A model generated the notes under the pieces. It ran no database searches, was not told where the DNA came from, and saw only the letters and a list, made by a program, of their open reading frames with translations. A stretch of DNA of 64,000 nucleotides. It comes from Microcystis panniformis FACHB-1757. GTDB taxonomy: Bacteria; Cyanobacteriota; Cyanobacteriia; Cyanobacteriales; Microcystaceae. A program made the translations under genes and the position numbers. Shown here one piece after another: positions 18,185 to 26,341 of this stretch. The stretch is taken from assembly GCF_001264245.1 (NCBI RefSeq), contig NZ_CP011339.1, forward strand, positions 248,001 through 312,000. Reading direction: 5' to 3'. The first letter of the stretch is position 1. The number at the start of each line of letters is the position of its first letter.

Positions 18185-19606
18185 GGCTCTTCGGGAATTG
18201 TTATGCAAATAATTAACTTAAAATAAAATTCGATGAGAGCGCCTACCCTCAAAAGTAGCTGAAATCCATACAGGGAAGGACTTAAGGCATCAACAGGTTA
18301 ATACCAAAAGATAGACAATCGAGTTAAGATTTGATATAATAGCCAAAAACGAGATTATTTTACTTATGATACTTGACAAATTTTTGAACCTACAAGGAAC
18401 CTGTATTCAAGGCTATCGACACCTAGAAAATATCGGTATAGTTTGACCAGTCGAATCGAAAAATCAAAAAGCAACCTGTCCTCGTTGTGGGTTAGAGAGC
18501 GATAAACTCCACCAAAATCATCGACATTTAGTCAAAGATTTACCAATCTCAGGACAACCAGTATACCTACAGGTTAATCGTCGTCAATTTAAGTGCGGTA
18601 ATTGTCAGAGACCCTTTAGCGAAGAGTTAGATTTTGTCGCCAAGAAACGAACCTATACGAAAAGACTAGCCGAGAATATACTCGAACAATTAAAAGAAGG
18701 AGATATTTTAAATGTTAGCCGAAGAAATAACGTAACAGAAGAAGATATTCAAAGAATGGTAGAGGACATCGCCGAAGAAATTACAGAGCCAGATTTATCG
18801 AAATTAAAAAGGCTAGGAATTGATGAAATCGCTCTAGTCAAAGGACAAAAAAATTACTGTGCGGTTTTAGTAAATTTAGATACGGGAAAACTAATAGCTA
18901 TTCTAGAGAAGCGAACACAAGAAGAGTTGAGGGAAACGCTTACTGGCTGGGGAAAAGAGGTGTTAGAGCAAATTGAAGAAGTCAGCATATATCTTTGGTT
19001 GCCCTATAAAAATTTGGTGAAAGAATTGATGCCATCGGCCGAGGTAGTCGCCGATAGATTCCATGTAATGAAACAAATTAATCAAGAGTTAGACGAACAG
19101 AGAAGAGCGGAAAAAAGAGCCGTAGAAGCGCAGAAAAATAAAAAACAGAAAGCGGAAAAAGAAGCAAAGCTAGAAGTTTTAAAGCGAAGTAAATATAGCC
19201 TGTTAAAAAATGAAGAAGATTTAACGGAACCCCAAAAAATTAAACTAGAAGCTATCAAAAAAAAATTCCCAAATTTGAAAAAGATGCAGGAATTAAAGGA
19301 AGAATTAAGAACGATTTATGGAACCTCAAATAATCCGACAGAGGGACTGCTATCCATCTCGGAATGGTTGGCAAAATCCTCCATTGTTTTTACCAAGAGT
19401 TGTCAAACAATCCGAAACTGGTTTGGAGAAATAATTAGTTATTTTGAGCGAAGGACAACGAATGGGGTGGTCGAGGGAATCAACAATAAACTTAAACTAA
19501 TAAAACGAAGAGGCTATGGCTTTAGAAACTTTCGGAATTTTTGGGTTAGAAGTATGTTATCTTGGCATCTTGTCTGTTGATTTAGCATAAAGAGTAACGA
19601 AGAGCC
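18185..19606 (+). mobile_element. ISL3-family insertion sequence
   Basis: About 1.42 kb bounded by inverted ends GGCTCTTCGGGAATTGTTATGC and, on the other strand, GGCTCTTCGTTACTCTTTATGC. It encloses one ISL3-type transposase gene. The flanking 8-mers (AAAATGTT and AAAAAACT) are not a clean target duplication, so the element is old or rearranged. Its ends resemble those of the 133-bp MITEs at 23131 and 36647 and of the fragments at 35709 and 40304. Confidence 0.85.
18366..19580 (+). pseudogene. ISL3-family transposase with premature TGA at codon 27
   Basis: Transposase of the ISL3 family. Read through one in-frame TGA at 18444-18446 the frame gives about 404 residues. It has an N-terminal zinc-binding region with CPRCG and CGNCQ (about residues 38-95) and a DDE-type domain beginning LGIDEIALVKGQ, with VADRFHVMKQINQEL near residue 230 and NGVVEGINNKLKLIKRR near the end. 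Without read-through only 26 residues would be made, or a start at 18756 that lacks the zinc region. The context (GTATAGTTTGACCAGTC) suggests an original TGG changed to TGA. Probably inactive. Confidence 0.85.
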
Positions 19607-19805
19607 AAAAAACTAAATACTGATAACAATTACCGTCGGTTGAATTGACCCAAGCAAACCCCACAAAAAGCCATGAGAAGCGATCGCTCATTCAGACGGA
19701 TTTAGGTGTTGGCTGTTGGGTTTCCCTTTCCCCTAAAATTGAGAGGTTTTCTTTAACCCATTGATTCGCTCAACCCAACCGACGGACTCAACCCAAGAAA
19801 AAGGA

Positions 19806-21221
19806 CTAGACCGCGCCTAATTTCCGTAGGGCTTCCATAACCGCTTCATATAACGCCGCGTTTCTTTGCTGGCGGGACAGTTCGGCGGCTTGTCGGAAAT
19901 CTCTGATCGCTTTTTCCCTTTCTAGTCGAAAGTAGTAAAGAACCCCGCGATTGTTGTAAGCCACGGCTAATCGGGGGTTAATGTTGAGCGCCTGATTGTA
20001 ATCGGACAGGGCGAGGTCGGATTTCCCCTGTCCGTAGTAAAGAAACCCGCGATTGTTGTAAGCCAGGGCTAATCGGGGATTAATGTTGAGCGCCTGATTG
20101 TAATCGGACAGGGCGAGGTCGGATTTCCCCTGATCGTTGTAAAGAGTCCCGCGACCGTTGTAAGCTTCGGCCAATCGGGGATTAATGTTGAGCGCCTGAT
20201 TGAAATCGGACAGGGCGAGGTCGGCTTTTCCCTGTTCGTAGTAAAGAACCCCGCGATTGTTGTAAGCCAGGGCTAATCGGGGATTAATGTTGAGCGCCTG
20301 ATTGAAATCGGACAGGGCGCGGTCGGGTTTCCCCTGTTCGTAGTAAAGACCCCCGCGATTGTAGTAAGCCGGGGCGTGTCGGGGATTAATGTTGAGCGCT
20401 TGATTGAAATCGGACAGGGCGAGGTCCGGTTTCCCCTGATCGTAGTAAAGACCCCCGCGATTGTTGTAAGCTTCGGCCAATCGGGGATTAATGTTGAGCG
20501 CTTGATTGTAATCGGACAGGGCGAGGTCGGGTTTCCCCTGTTCGTCGTAAAGAAGCCCGCGATTGTTGTAAGCCAGGGCGAATCGGGGATTAATGTTGAG
20601 CGCCTGATTGTAATCGGACAGGGCGAGGTCGGGTTTCCCCTGTTCGTAGTAAAGAAGCCCGCGACCGTTGTAAGCTTCGGCCAATCGGGGATTAATGTTG
20701 AGCGCCTGATTGAAATCGGACAGGGCGAGGTCGGGTTTCTCCTGTCCGGCGTAAAGAAGCCCGCGATTGCTGTAAGCCAGAGCTAATCGGGGATTAATGT
20801 TGAGCGCCTGATTGAAATCGGACAGGGCGAGGTCGGGTTTCCCCTGTACGCCGTAAAGAAACCCGCGATTGTTGTAAGCTTCGGCCAATCGGGGATTAAT
20901 GTTGAGCGCCTGATTGTAATCGGACAGGGCGAGGTCGGGTTTCTCCTGTTGTTCGTAAAGAAACCCGCGATTGAGGTAAGCCTCGGCGTATCGGGGATCA
21001 ATGTTGATCGCTTTGGTAAATTCAGCGAGGGCGAGATCGTATTTTTCTTGTTGGATGTAGCCAACTCCCCGGTTATAGTGGCCGATCGCGTCTTGATTGT
21101 TCCCTTGAGCGATCCGGGTTTCGGCTGGTTGTCGGCTCTCTAGCGCCATGACGGGGCGAACAGTCGCGAGGGTGGAAAGACTGATTAGGCTAAGGGTGGT
21201 AAGAAGGGCAAAGGATTTCAT
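19806..21221 (-). CDS. Exported tetratricopeptide-repeat protein, copy 1
   Basis: A 471-residue protein with a signal peptide (about residues 1-26, ending near MALES) and then about eleven to twelve tandem 34-residue TPRs. The units are nearly identical (ALSDYNQALNINPRLAEAYN, then NRGxLYxxQGKPD), so the DNA is a 102-bp tandem repeat. Such repeats form a helical solenoid for protein binding; the partner is unknown. The last repeat degenerates and ends RKLGAV. A related gene lies at 24389-25486, with matching flanks on both sides. Confidence 0.88.
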   Translation of the reverse strand: MKSFALLTTLSLISLSTLATVRPVMALESRQPAETRIAQGNNQDAIGHYNRGVGYIQQEKYDLALAEFTKAINIDPRYAEAYLNRGFLYEQQEKPDLALSDYNQALNINPRLAEAYNNRGFLYGVQGKPDLALSDFNQALNINPRLALAYSNRGLLYAGQEKPDLALSDFNQALNINPRLAEAYNGRGLLYYEQGKPDLALSDYNQALNINPRFALAYNNRGLLYDEQGKPDLALSDYNQALNINPRLAEAYNNRGGLYYDQGKPDLALSDFNQALNINPRHAPAYYNRGGLYYEQGKPDRALSDFNQALNINPRLALAYNNRGVLYYEQGKADLALSDFNQALNINPRLAEAYNGRGTLYNDQGKSDLALSDYNQALNINPRLALAYNNRGFLYYGQGKSDLALSDYNQALNINPRLAVAYNNRGVLYYFRLEREKAIRDFRQAAELSRQQRNAALYEAVMEALRKLGAV

Positions 21222-21259
21222 GGCTAGTTCCTCACTGGGGATGATTTTAAATTCTACTT

Positions 21260-21364
21260 AGGGTTGGCTGAATATCGGTGTAAATCCTGCTAAAAAAGGT
21301 TTTTGGGCTAAAAAAGCCTAAAAATATTATCCAACAAGGTTTTTAGATTTATTCAGCAACCCCT
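21260..21364. repeat. MITE family C (AGGGTTGCTGAAT ends), upstream of TPR copy 1
   Basis: A 105-bp element with inverted ends AGGGTTGGCTGAAT and ATTCAGCAACCCCT, flanked by a 4-bp direct repeat ACTT. It sits 39 bp upstream of the TPR start codon, where it could influence the promoter. A matching copy stands in the same place before the second TPR gene (25525-25629). The rest of the gap 21222-21552 is promoter-type AT-rich sequence without a gene. Confidence 0.75.
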
Positions 21365-21552
21365 ACTTAATTCATAGGCTGCTTTTTTGGGAATATACAG
21401 AATAGGCTTTTTTTGTCTAAAAAGCACTAGGCTACTACTATCTAAAGTAATTAGAAAGTAGTAAGAGCGATCGCTTTTTTTAAATCCTACAGTAATCATT
21501 TTTCCATAGCTCCTTTGCTTCCTTGTAGCCTTGTTTGATTGGCACTGTGAAT

Positions 21553-21735
21553 TTATCTGTCACCAGTAAGACTTTTGATAATCTTTTTAGCCAATCGCTC
21601 ATTAATTTCTCGATGTCTGGGAATTGGTTCTGTTTTTCCAGTATCTGGATTATGGTAAATATCATGTTTCCCTCCACGTCTAATCAAGTAGCAGCCAGCT
21701 TGCTCCAATTGTGCAATTAAATCATGTCTTTTCAT
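21553..21735 (-). CDS. hicA: HicA-type mRNA interferase toxin
   Basis: A 60-residue double-stranded-RNA-binding-fold toxin that cleaves mRNA. It shows the HicA/YcfA pattern: N-terminal helix, G-C-Y-LIRRGGKHDIYHNP with the catalytic His of the family near residue 24, and PIPRHREINERLAKKIIKSL at the end. The start overlaps the hicB stop by 4 bases, so the two are co-translated, with the antitoxin first. Confidence 0.88.
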   Translation of the reverse strand: MKRHDLIAQLEQAGCYLIRRGGKHDIYHNPDTGKTEPIPRHREINERLAKKIIKSLTGDR

Positions 21736-21923
21736 GCGAATTCAAACTCTGCAACTCTCTTGATTCCGGGGATTTCTTCCGTAGTAAATGTTCTGTAGAG
21801 ATCGATCAGGTTTTCGATTAATTCTTCTAAGTCAACACCTTGGGTCCAATGATCGGGAAATTCATTCAAATAGCCCAAGAACATCCCATCTGATTCTTTC
21901 CAATATGTATATGGAATCCTCAT
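21732..21923 (-). CDS. hicB: HicB-type antitoxin
   Basis: A 63-residue partially degraded RNase-H-like fold protein: YTYWKESDGMFLGYLNEFPDHWTQG, followed by an acidic helix (LEELIENLIDLYRTF). It is the short form of HicB without an added DNA-binding domain. First gene of the pair; its stop overlaps the hicA start. ATG at 21923 with GATTTCACC upstream on the coding strand, a modest ribosome site. Confidence 0.82.
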   Translation of the reverse strand: MRIPYTYWKESDGMFLGYLNEFPDHWTQGVDLEELIENLIDLYRTFTTEEIPGIKRVAEFEFA

Positions 21924-22130
21924 GGTGAAATCCTCATTCTGCGTTGCTAACGATATTAAGTTGACCCCTATTATAACGGAATTGCTCTCAAGCCACGATC
22001 AGCTTTATTATCAGGGTTGGCAGCGAGATTGCCGCCTGACACTTCGTTAATGCAGTCGACAAAATTTGCGATCGCCTATTCAGACGGATTTAGGTGTTGG
22101 CTGTTGGGTTTCGTTTTCCCTTAGAATTGA

Positions 22131-22268
22131 TACCATTTTTCATAAGTAATGGCAGAGATGGTTAATCGCCCTCACCCCTAACCCCCCACCCCCCAACCTC
22201 CCACCCCCCCGATGTCGGGGGGCAAGGGGGGGGGTAAGATACCTGCCAAGAATAAAGAAAAATGGTAT
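22131..22268. repeat. MITE family D (TACCATTTTTC ends) within an intergenic repeat
   Basis: A 138-bp insert with inverted ends TACCATTTTTC and GAAAAATGGTA, and a C-rich/G-rich core (ACCCCCCCGATGTCGGGGGGCAAGG hairpin, split here). It interrupts an intergenic sequence whose uninterrupted form is present near 19735 and 24327 (AATTGAGAGGTTTTC). The flanking GA is doubled. Confidence 0.8.
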
Positions 22269-22345
22269 GAGAGGTTTTCTTTAACCCATTGATTCGCTCA
22301 ACCCAAGAAAAAGGACTAGACCTCTGTTGTATTCATCGCGTTTTA

Positions 22346-22609
22346 TTAGCGGTAAGCTTGACTGCGATGTTCAATGAGTAAGACAATAACTTGAGATTGA
22401 CTATCATCAACGATATAAATAACCCGATAGTCTCCGACTCGGAAGCGATACTTCCCAGCAAATTCTCCCTTTAATGCTTTAATTTGAGGGTGATTTTTGG
22501 GCGTTTCTTGAAGAATATTTAAACACTTAGCAATCTTCTTTCTCAAGACTGAATCAGCTTCAGAATAAACTTTATTAGCTTTAGCTGTTAAACAGACTTT
22601 ATAAATCAT
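22346..22609 (-). CDS. RelE/ParE-family toxin
   Basis: An 87-residue toxin of the RelE/ParE fold, likely a ribosome-dependent mRNase or a gyrase inhibitor. The C-terminal pattern KYRFRVGDYRVIYIVDD ... LLIEHRSQAYR is diagnostic. The ATG at 22609 overlaps the end of the antitoxin by 11 bases and is preferred to a TTG at 22627. Confidence 0.85.
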   Translation of the reverse strand: MIYKVCLTAKANKVYSEADSVLRKKIAKCLNILQETPKNHPQIKALKGEFAGKYRFRVGDYRVIYIVDDSQSQVIVLLIEHRSQAYR

Positions 22610-22892
22610 CTGAGTTTTTCCAATCAATGAGATGACCTGATTGTAAATCCATCTCAGCTTCTTTTAATTTTTCTATGATATTGGAAATTTCTCTAATTTC
22701 TTGGGTTGCTTGCTCACTCTCTTTATCTGATAAACAAGCAGCAAATTCTAGAATATTCTTTAAATTTTCTAATGATAAGGTTTGGAGATATTGTTGAATT
22801 TTTTGCTTCATTAAATCAATCTGTGCTAATGTTTCAGAATCTAAAAAATCTTCTGAGGTCGAGAGATTTACTTGAACGTCAGTAATAGTCAT
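22599..22892 (-). CDS. Antitoxin partner of RelE/ParE toxin
   Basis: A 97-residue, mainly helical acidic protein directly upstream of and overlapping the toxin gene. There is no clear DNA-binding motif by eye, but the leucine/isoleucine heptads (LKNILEFAACLSDKESE) and position mark it as the antitoxin. A 5' segment of the toxin gene and the DNA upstream of this gene are found again at 26349-26590, with the antitoxin deleted. Confidence 0.72.
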   Translation of the reverse strand: MTITDVQVNLSTSEDFLDSETLAQIDLMKQKIQQYLQTLSLENLKNILEFAACLSDKESEQATQEIREISNIIEKLKEAEMDLQSGHLIDWKNSDDL

Positions 22893-23418
22893 AGTCTGAT
22901 AAATTGCTCCTTTTAAGTTGATTATATATATCTTAGCGAATTTTTCAAGCTAGGGCTTGCTACCTTGGAATCTAATCTGGGAATTGATGACCCTCAGCGA
23001 TTCGCGTCTGGAGAGGTAATGTTTCTCCCTCTACATTTATACTACCCCAGGAGAGTCCTTCCACAGAATCAATACCACTGGCTACTTGATAACTGAAATG
23101 TTGGGTTTCGCTCTTACCTAAAATCGAGAGGGTTCTTCTGGTTTCTGTGTGGAAACGAGGTCTATACTGATAGTTTCTTCGGCAAAATAGTCCTAAAAGT
23201 CTTTCTTGGTAAACATTTCACGATTCCATAAGCAAAAATCATCACACAATCTCGAGAAGAGCCTCGAGAGGTTTTCTTTAACCTATTGATTCGCTCAACC
23301 CAACCTACGGACTCAACCTGGGTATCTCGTTTTGGCATTTTCTCATCTCCCGGCTGCGAGGAGATGGGCAAATTCCACCCTTACCTGACCTAATTAAGGA
23401 GAGGTAGGAACGATTGTC
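22893..23418. other. Gene-free interval with repeated segments and a 133-bp MITE
   Basis: Holds a sequence found again at 26400-26590 (AATTTTTCAAGCTAGGGCTT and what follows to CTACTTGATAAC), a copy of the intergenic repeat seen at 19626 and 24235, and the MITE at 23131-23263. No intact gene is visible; a minus-strand frame inside the MITE is interrupted. Confidence 0.7.
23131..23263 (-). repeat. 133-bp ISL3-type MITE, copy 1
   Basis: Inverted ends GGTTCTTCTGG and CGAGAAGAGCC (consensus GGCTCTTCT), flanked by a 7-bp direct repeat TCGAGAG. It is the same length as, and a close reverse-complement relative of, the element at 36647-36779. Its host sequence without the insert is seen near 24327 and 19738. 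The ends match the termini of the ISL3 element at 18185, so it may be mobilised by an ISL3 transposase. Confidence 0.85.
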
Positions 23419-23547
23419 ATGGAATATGATCGCAATTCTTCTGAAGCTGAATTTTCTAATAATGATGGAACAGCTTACGCAGTGGAAACCATTCCTGCCT
23501 GTAGCTTTGTGCCCTCGTGGCCGATTGTCCTTTTCAACTCGAGGTAA
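23419..23547 (+). CDS. Small protein (42 aa) ahead of the pilin-like gene
   Basis: A 42-residue frame from ATG 23419 with a good ribosome site (GGAGAGG) about 14 bases before it. It is acidic at the N-terminus (MEYDRNSSEAEF) and has an isolated cysteine. It ends 5 bp before the pilin-like start, so the two may be translated in series. No family recognised. Confidence 0.4.
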   Translation: MEYDRNSSEAEFSNNDGTAYAVETIPACSFVPSWPIVLFNSR

Positions 23548-23552
23548 ACCTC

Positions 23553-24011
23553 ATGAATACTGTACAGGCTCGCTTGTTGATGTTTAATGCTAGCAAGAAG
23601 AACTCCAGCAAGGGTTTTACCCTGATTGAACTGCTAGTTGTTCTCGTAAACGTAATTGTCGTTTTGGCACCGATCATGCTTGGCGCAATCGCACTGTTTG
23701 GCGGTGGTTACAAGGAAGACAACAACGTGCGCGGTAAAATCCAACTTCAGGAGGATATTCAGCGCGACTCCGAAGGTCGAATTAACACTCGTTACCGTCT
23801 GTTTGTCTCTGATCCTAAAACCCTGCAACCCGTTGAGCAGTACTTGATTGCTGACGACTATTTGCGCGGTATCTGGAATTCCGGTACCGTTGTCAGCCAA
23901 GCTAAACTGCACGATGGCTCTTTCTGCGAAGTAGATGGTGTCGGTCGTCGGGTTCCCTTTATGTCCTGGTACCCATACGTCGAGAATATCAGCTGCCAGC
24001 CTCGACCCTAA
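23553..24011 (+). CDS. Type IV pilin-like protein (prepilin N-methylation motif)
   Basis: A 152-residue protein with a prepilin signal KGFTLIELLVV (G/F cleavage and Glu+5) near residues 20-30, then a hydrophobic stem. The stem differs from the usual pilin helix (VNVIVVLAPIMLGAIALF), and the globular part (about 100 residues, two cysteines) is not a family I recognise. The ATG at 23553 follows CGAGGTAA and is preferred to the in-frame GTG at 23517. G+C and codon choice look higher than in the flanking DNA, suggesting transfer. No other pilus genes are near. Confidence 0.7.
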   Translation: MNTVQARLLMFNASKKNSSKGFTLIELLVVLVNVIVVLAPIMLGAIALFGGGYKEDNNVRGKIQLQEDIQRDSEGRINTRYRLFVSDPKTLQPVEQYLIADDYLRGIWNSGTVVSQAKLHDGSFCEVDGVGRRVPFMSWYPYVENISCQPRP

Positions 24012-24388
24012 AACAGGAGAAGTCTCTCTCTGGGGTTGTTTCAAGCCGGATCACCCCCGCAAGACCAAGAAAAAGGCTTCGGCTCGCCCCAGGAGAGTAA
24101 GTTGATCAAATACGAACACCCGCCCAAGGTTCCCACGGAGCTATTCTGTCTCAAAGTCTCTCTGTTTATCTGGGAAAAAGTGTCAGGGCTTTTTTTGCAG
24201 CGGTAGGTTGGGTTGACGTAAGGAAACCCAACTATAGACCCAAGCAAACCCCACAAAAAGCCATGAGAAGCGATCGCCGATTCCGACGGATTTAGGTGTT
24301 GGCTGTTGGGTTTCGTTTTCCCTTAGAATTGAGAGGTTTTCTTTAACCCATTGATTCGCTCAACCCAAGAAAAAGGACTAGACCGCGC
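24012..24388. other. Gene-free interval with intergenic repeat
   Basis: Contains an inverted repeat GGTTGGGTT ... AACCCAAC near 24207-24231 and then a near copy of the 19636-19805 sequence that ends both TPR loci. No gene is seen. Confidence 0.6.
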
Positions 24389-25486
24389 CTAATAGCCGTA
24401 GGATTTCCATAACCGCTTCATATAACGCCGCGTTTCCTTGCTGGCGGGACAGTTCGGCGGCTTGTCGGAAATCTCTGATCGCTTTTTCCCTTTCTTGTCG
24501 AGAGTAATAAAGAACCCCCGATTGGCGTAAGCCTGGGCTTCTCGGGGATTAATGTTGATCGCCTGATTGTAATCGGACAGGGCGAGGTCGGATTTCCCCT
24601 GTTCGTAGTAAAGAAACCCGCGATTGTTGTAAGCCAGGGCGTATCGGGGATTAATGTTGAGCGCCTGATTGAAATCGGACAGGGCGAGGTCGGGTTTCCC
24701 CTGTTCGTAGTAAAGAGACCCGCGATTGTAGTAAGCCAGGGCGTATCGGGGATTAATGTTGAGCGCCTGATTGTAATCGGACAGGGCGCGGTCGGGTTTT
24801 CCCTGTTCACCGTAAAGAAGCCCCCGATTGCTGTAAGCTTCGGCTTCTCGGGGATTAATGTTGATCGCCTGATTGTAATCGGACAGGGCGCGGTCGGGTT
24901 TCCCCTGATCGTAGTAAAGAAGCCCGCGACCGTTGTAAGCTTCGGCCAATCGGGGATTAATGTTGAGCGCTTTGTTGAATTCAGCGAGGGCGAGGTCTGG
25001 TTTCCCCTGTCCGGCGTAAAGAAGCCCGCGATTGCTGTAAGCCAGAGCTAATCGGGGATTAATGTTGATCGCCTGATTGTAATCGGACAGGGCGAGGTCG
25101 GGTTTCCCCTGTTCGGCGTAAAGAAACCCGCGATTGTTGTAAGCTTCGGCTAATCGGGGATTAATGTTGAGCGCCTGATTGTAATCGGACAGGGCGAGGT
25201 CGGGTTTCTCCTGTTGTTCGTAAAGAAACCCGCGATTGAGGTAAGCCTCGGCGTATCGGGGATTAATGTTGAGCGCTTTGGTGAATTCAGCGAGGGCGAG
25301 ATCGTATTTTTCTTGTTGGATGTAGCCAACTCCCCGGTTATAGTGGCCGATCGCGTCTTGATTGTTCCCTTGAGCGATCCGGGTTTCGGCTGGTTGTCGG
25401 CTCTCTAGCGCCATGACGGGGCGAACAGTCGCGAGGGTGGAAAGGCTGATTAGGCTGACGGTGGTAAGAAGGGCAAAGGATTTCAT
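24389..25486 (-). CDS. Exported tetratricopeptide-repeat protein, copy 2, frameshifted C-terminus
   Basis: A 365-residue paralogue of the 19806-21221 gene: almost the same signal peptide and about eight to nine near-identical 34-residue TPRs. After the last repeat (near 24510) a one-base deletion relative to copy 1 (CCCCGCG against CCCCCG) shifts the frame. The copy 1 ending is lost and the protein instead ends ETRRYMKRLWKSYGY. DNA matching the copy 1 C-terminus is still present in another frame. It may work with an altered tail or be a decaying duplicate. Confidence 0.82.
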   Translation of the reverse strand: MKSFALLTTVSLISLSTLATVRPVMALESRQPAETRIAQGNNQDAIGHYNRGVGYIQQEKYDLALAEFTKALNINPRYAEAYLNRGFLYEQQEKPDLALSDYNQALNINPRLAEAYNNRGFLYAEQGKPDLALSDYNQAININPRLALAYSNRGLLYAGQGKPDLALAEFNKALNINPRLAEAYNGRGLLYYDQGKPDRALSDYNQAININPREAEAYSNRGLLYGEQGKPDRALSDYNQALNINPRYALAYYNRGSLYYEQGKPDLALSDFNQALNINPRYALAYNNRGFLYYEQGKSDLALSDYNQAININPREAQAYANRGFFITLDKKGKKRSEISDKPPNCPASKETRRYMKRLWKSYGY

Positions 25487-25524
25487 GGCTAGTTCCTCAG
25501 TGGGGATGGTTTGAAATTCTACTT

Positions 25525-25629
25525 AGGGTTGGCTGAATATCGGTGTAAATCCTGCTAAAAAAGGTTTTTGGGCTAAAAAAGCCTAAAAATATTATCCAAC
25601 AAGGTTTTTAGATTGATTCAGCAACCCCT
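25525..25629. repeat. MITE family C, upstream of TPR copy 2
   Basis: Same 105-bp element, in the same position and with the same ACTT flanks, as at 21260-21364. It was therefore present before the TPR locus was duplicated. Confidence 0.75.
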
Positions 25630-25718
25630 ACTTAATTCATAGGCTGCTTTTTTGGGAATATGCAGAATAGGCTTTTTTTGTCTAAAAAGCCCTAGGCTAC
25701 TACTATCTAAAGTAATTA

Positions 25719-25810
25719 TAGCGGTTCTCGCATCTGTGCGGCACACTTAAACCTTTGCTGATTAAGCTGTTCAGGATCGGGAATGTACCTCTTGTGAATC
25801 AGAAACGCTA
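25719..25810. repeat. MITE family E (TAGCGGTTTCT-type ends) with TA duplication
   Basis: A 92-bp insert with inverted ends TAGCGGTTCTC and GAAACGCTA, flanked by TA on both sides. The otherwise matching sequence upstream of TPR copy 1 (AAAGTAATTAGAAAGTAG near 21440) lacks it and shows a single TA, so this is a filled/empty site pair. TA duplication is typical of IS630/Tc1-type transposition. Confidence 0.85.
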
Positions 25811-25931
25811 TAGATAGTAGTAAGAGCGATCACTTTTTTTTAAATCCTACAGTAATCATAGCAATTATTGTCGGTCAAACTTATCTTTTCTCTTGGTGTA
25901 AATCGTCAATTAATTACCTTACTCCTCTTCT

Positions 25932-26075
25932 CTACTCATTAAAGTAGCGACTAAGAAATTCTTGGGGAGTAATGATTGTAATTTTTTGATTTTTAGCTAA
26001 TTTAAGGATTTTACCCGGAACTCCTCCCCACAACAATCCTGAAATCCAAACATTGACATCTAGAACAACTTTCAT
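25932..26075 (-). pseudogene. Truncated PIN-domain (VapC-like) toxin
   Basis: A 47-residue frame, MKVVLDVNVWISGLLWGGVP..., matching the start of PIN-domain ribonucleases: first catalytic Asp in VLDVN, then SGLLWGG. These are normally about 130-140 residues. It stops at TAG 25932, losing the other acidic residues. The ATG overlaps the antitoxin stop by 4 bases (ATGA), the usual arrangement. Probably inactive. Confidence 0.75.
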
Positions 26076-26341
26076 GAGTTGGCGCGTCTAATTTGGCGAG
26101 CTTCTTTAATCATCTGGCTAATCTCAGCCAGAGTCGGTTGATTGGGGTCTGGTTCCATTGCTTCTAGTCGCTCAAAGAATTGCTCTAGATTGACTTTATC
26201 TTGATGAACTTTTTTGAGAATGATGGAGTCTTCCGTCAGGGAAATCATGTATTTATCTCCTGGGTTGAGGCGGGTTTGAACTTCAGGAGGAAGTTCGAGG
26301 TTTCCTTCTCGATTGATTTGTATGAGTAGCTCTTTGGTCAT
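26072..26341 (-). CDS. AbrB/MazE-type antitoxin
   Basis: An 89-residue protein with an N-terminal swapped-hairpin AbrB domain (IQINREGNLELPPEVQTRL then GDKYMISLTEDSIILKK) and a helical C-terminus that would neutralise the PIN toxin. ATG 26341 is chosen; a TTG lies three codons upstream. The partner toxin gene is truncated, so this may be an orphan antitoxin. Confidence 0.82.
   Translation of the reverse strand: MTKELLIQINREGNLELPPEVQTRLNPGDKYMISLTEDSIILKKVHQDKVNLEQFFERLEAMEPDPNQPTLAEISQMIKEARQIRRANS

Noticed and set aside
18185..19606. Target-site duplication of the ISL3 element
   Set aside because: Flanking 8-mers do not match, so no duplication can be claimed.
20376..21143. Open frames on both strands across the TPR repeats
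   Set aside because: They are by-products of the 102-bp repeat structure; only the minus-strand TPR frame has a signal peptide and a recognisable fold.
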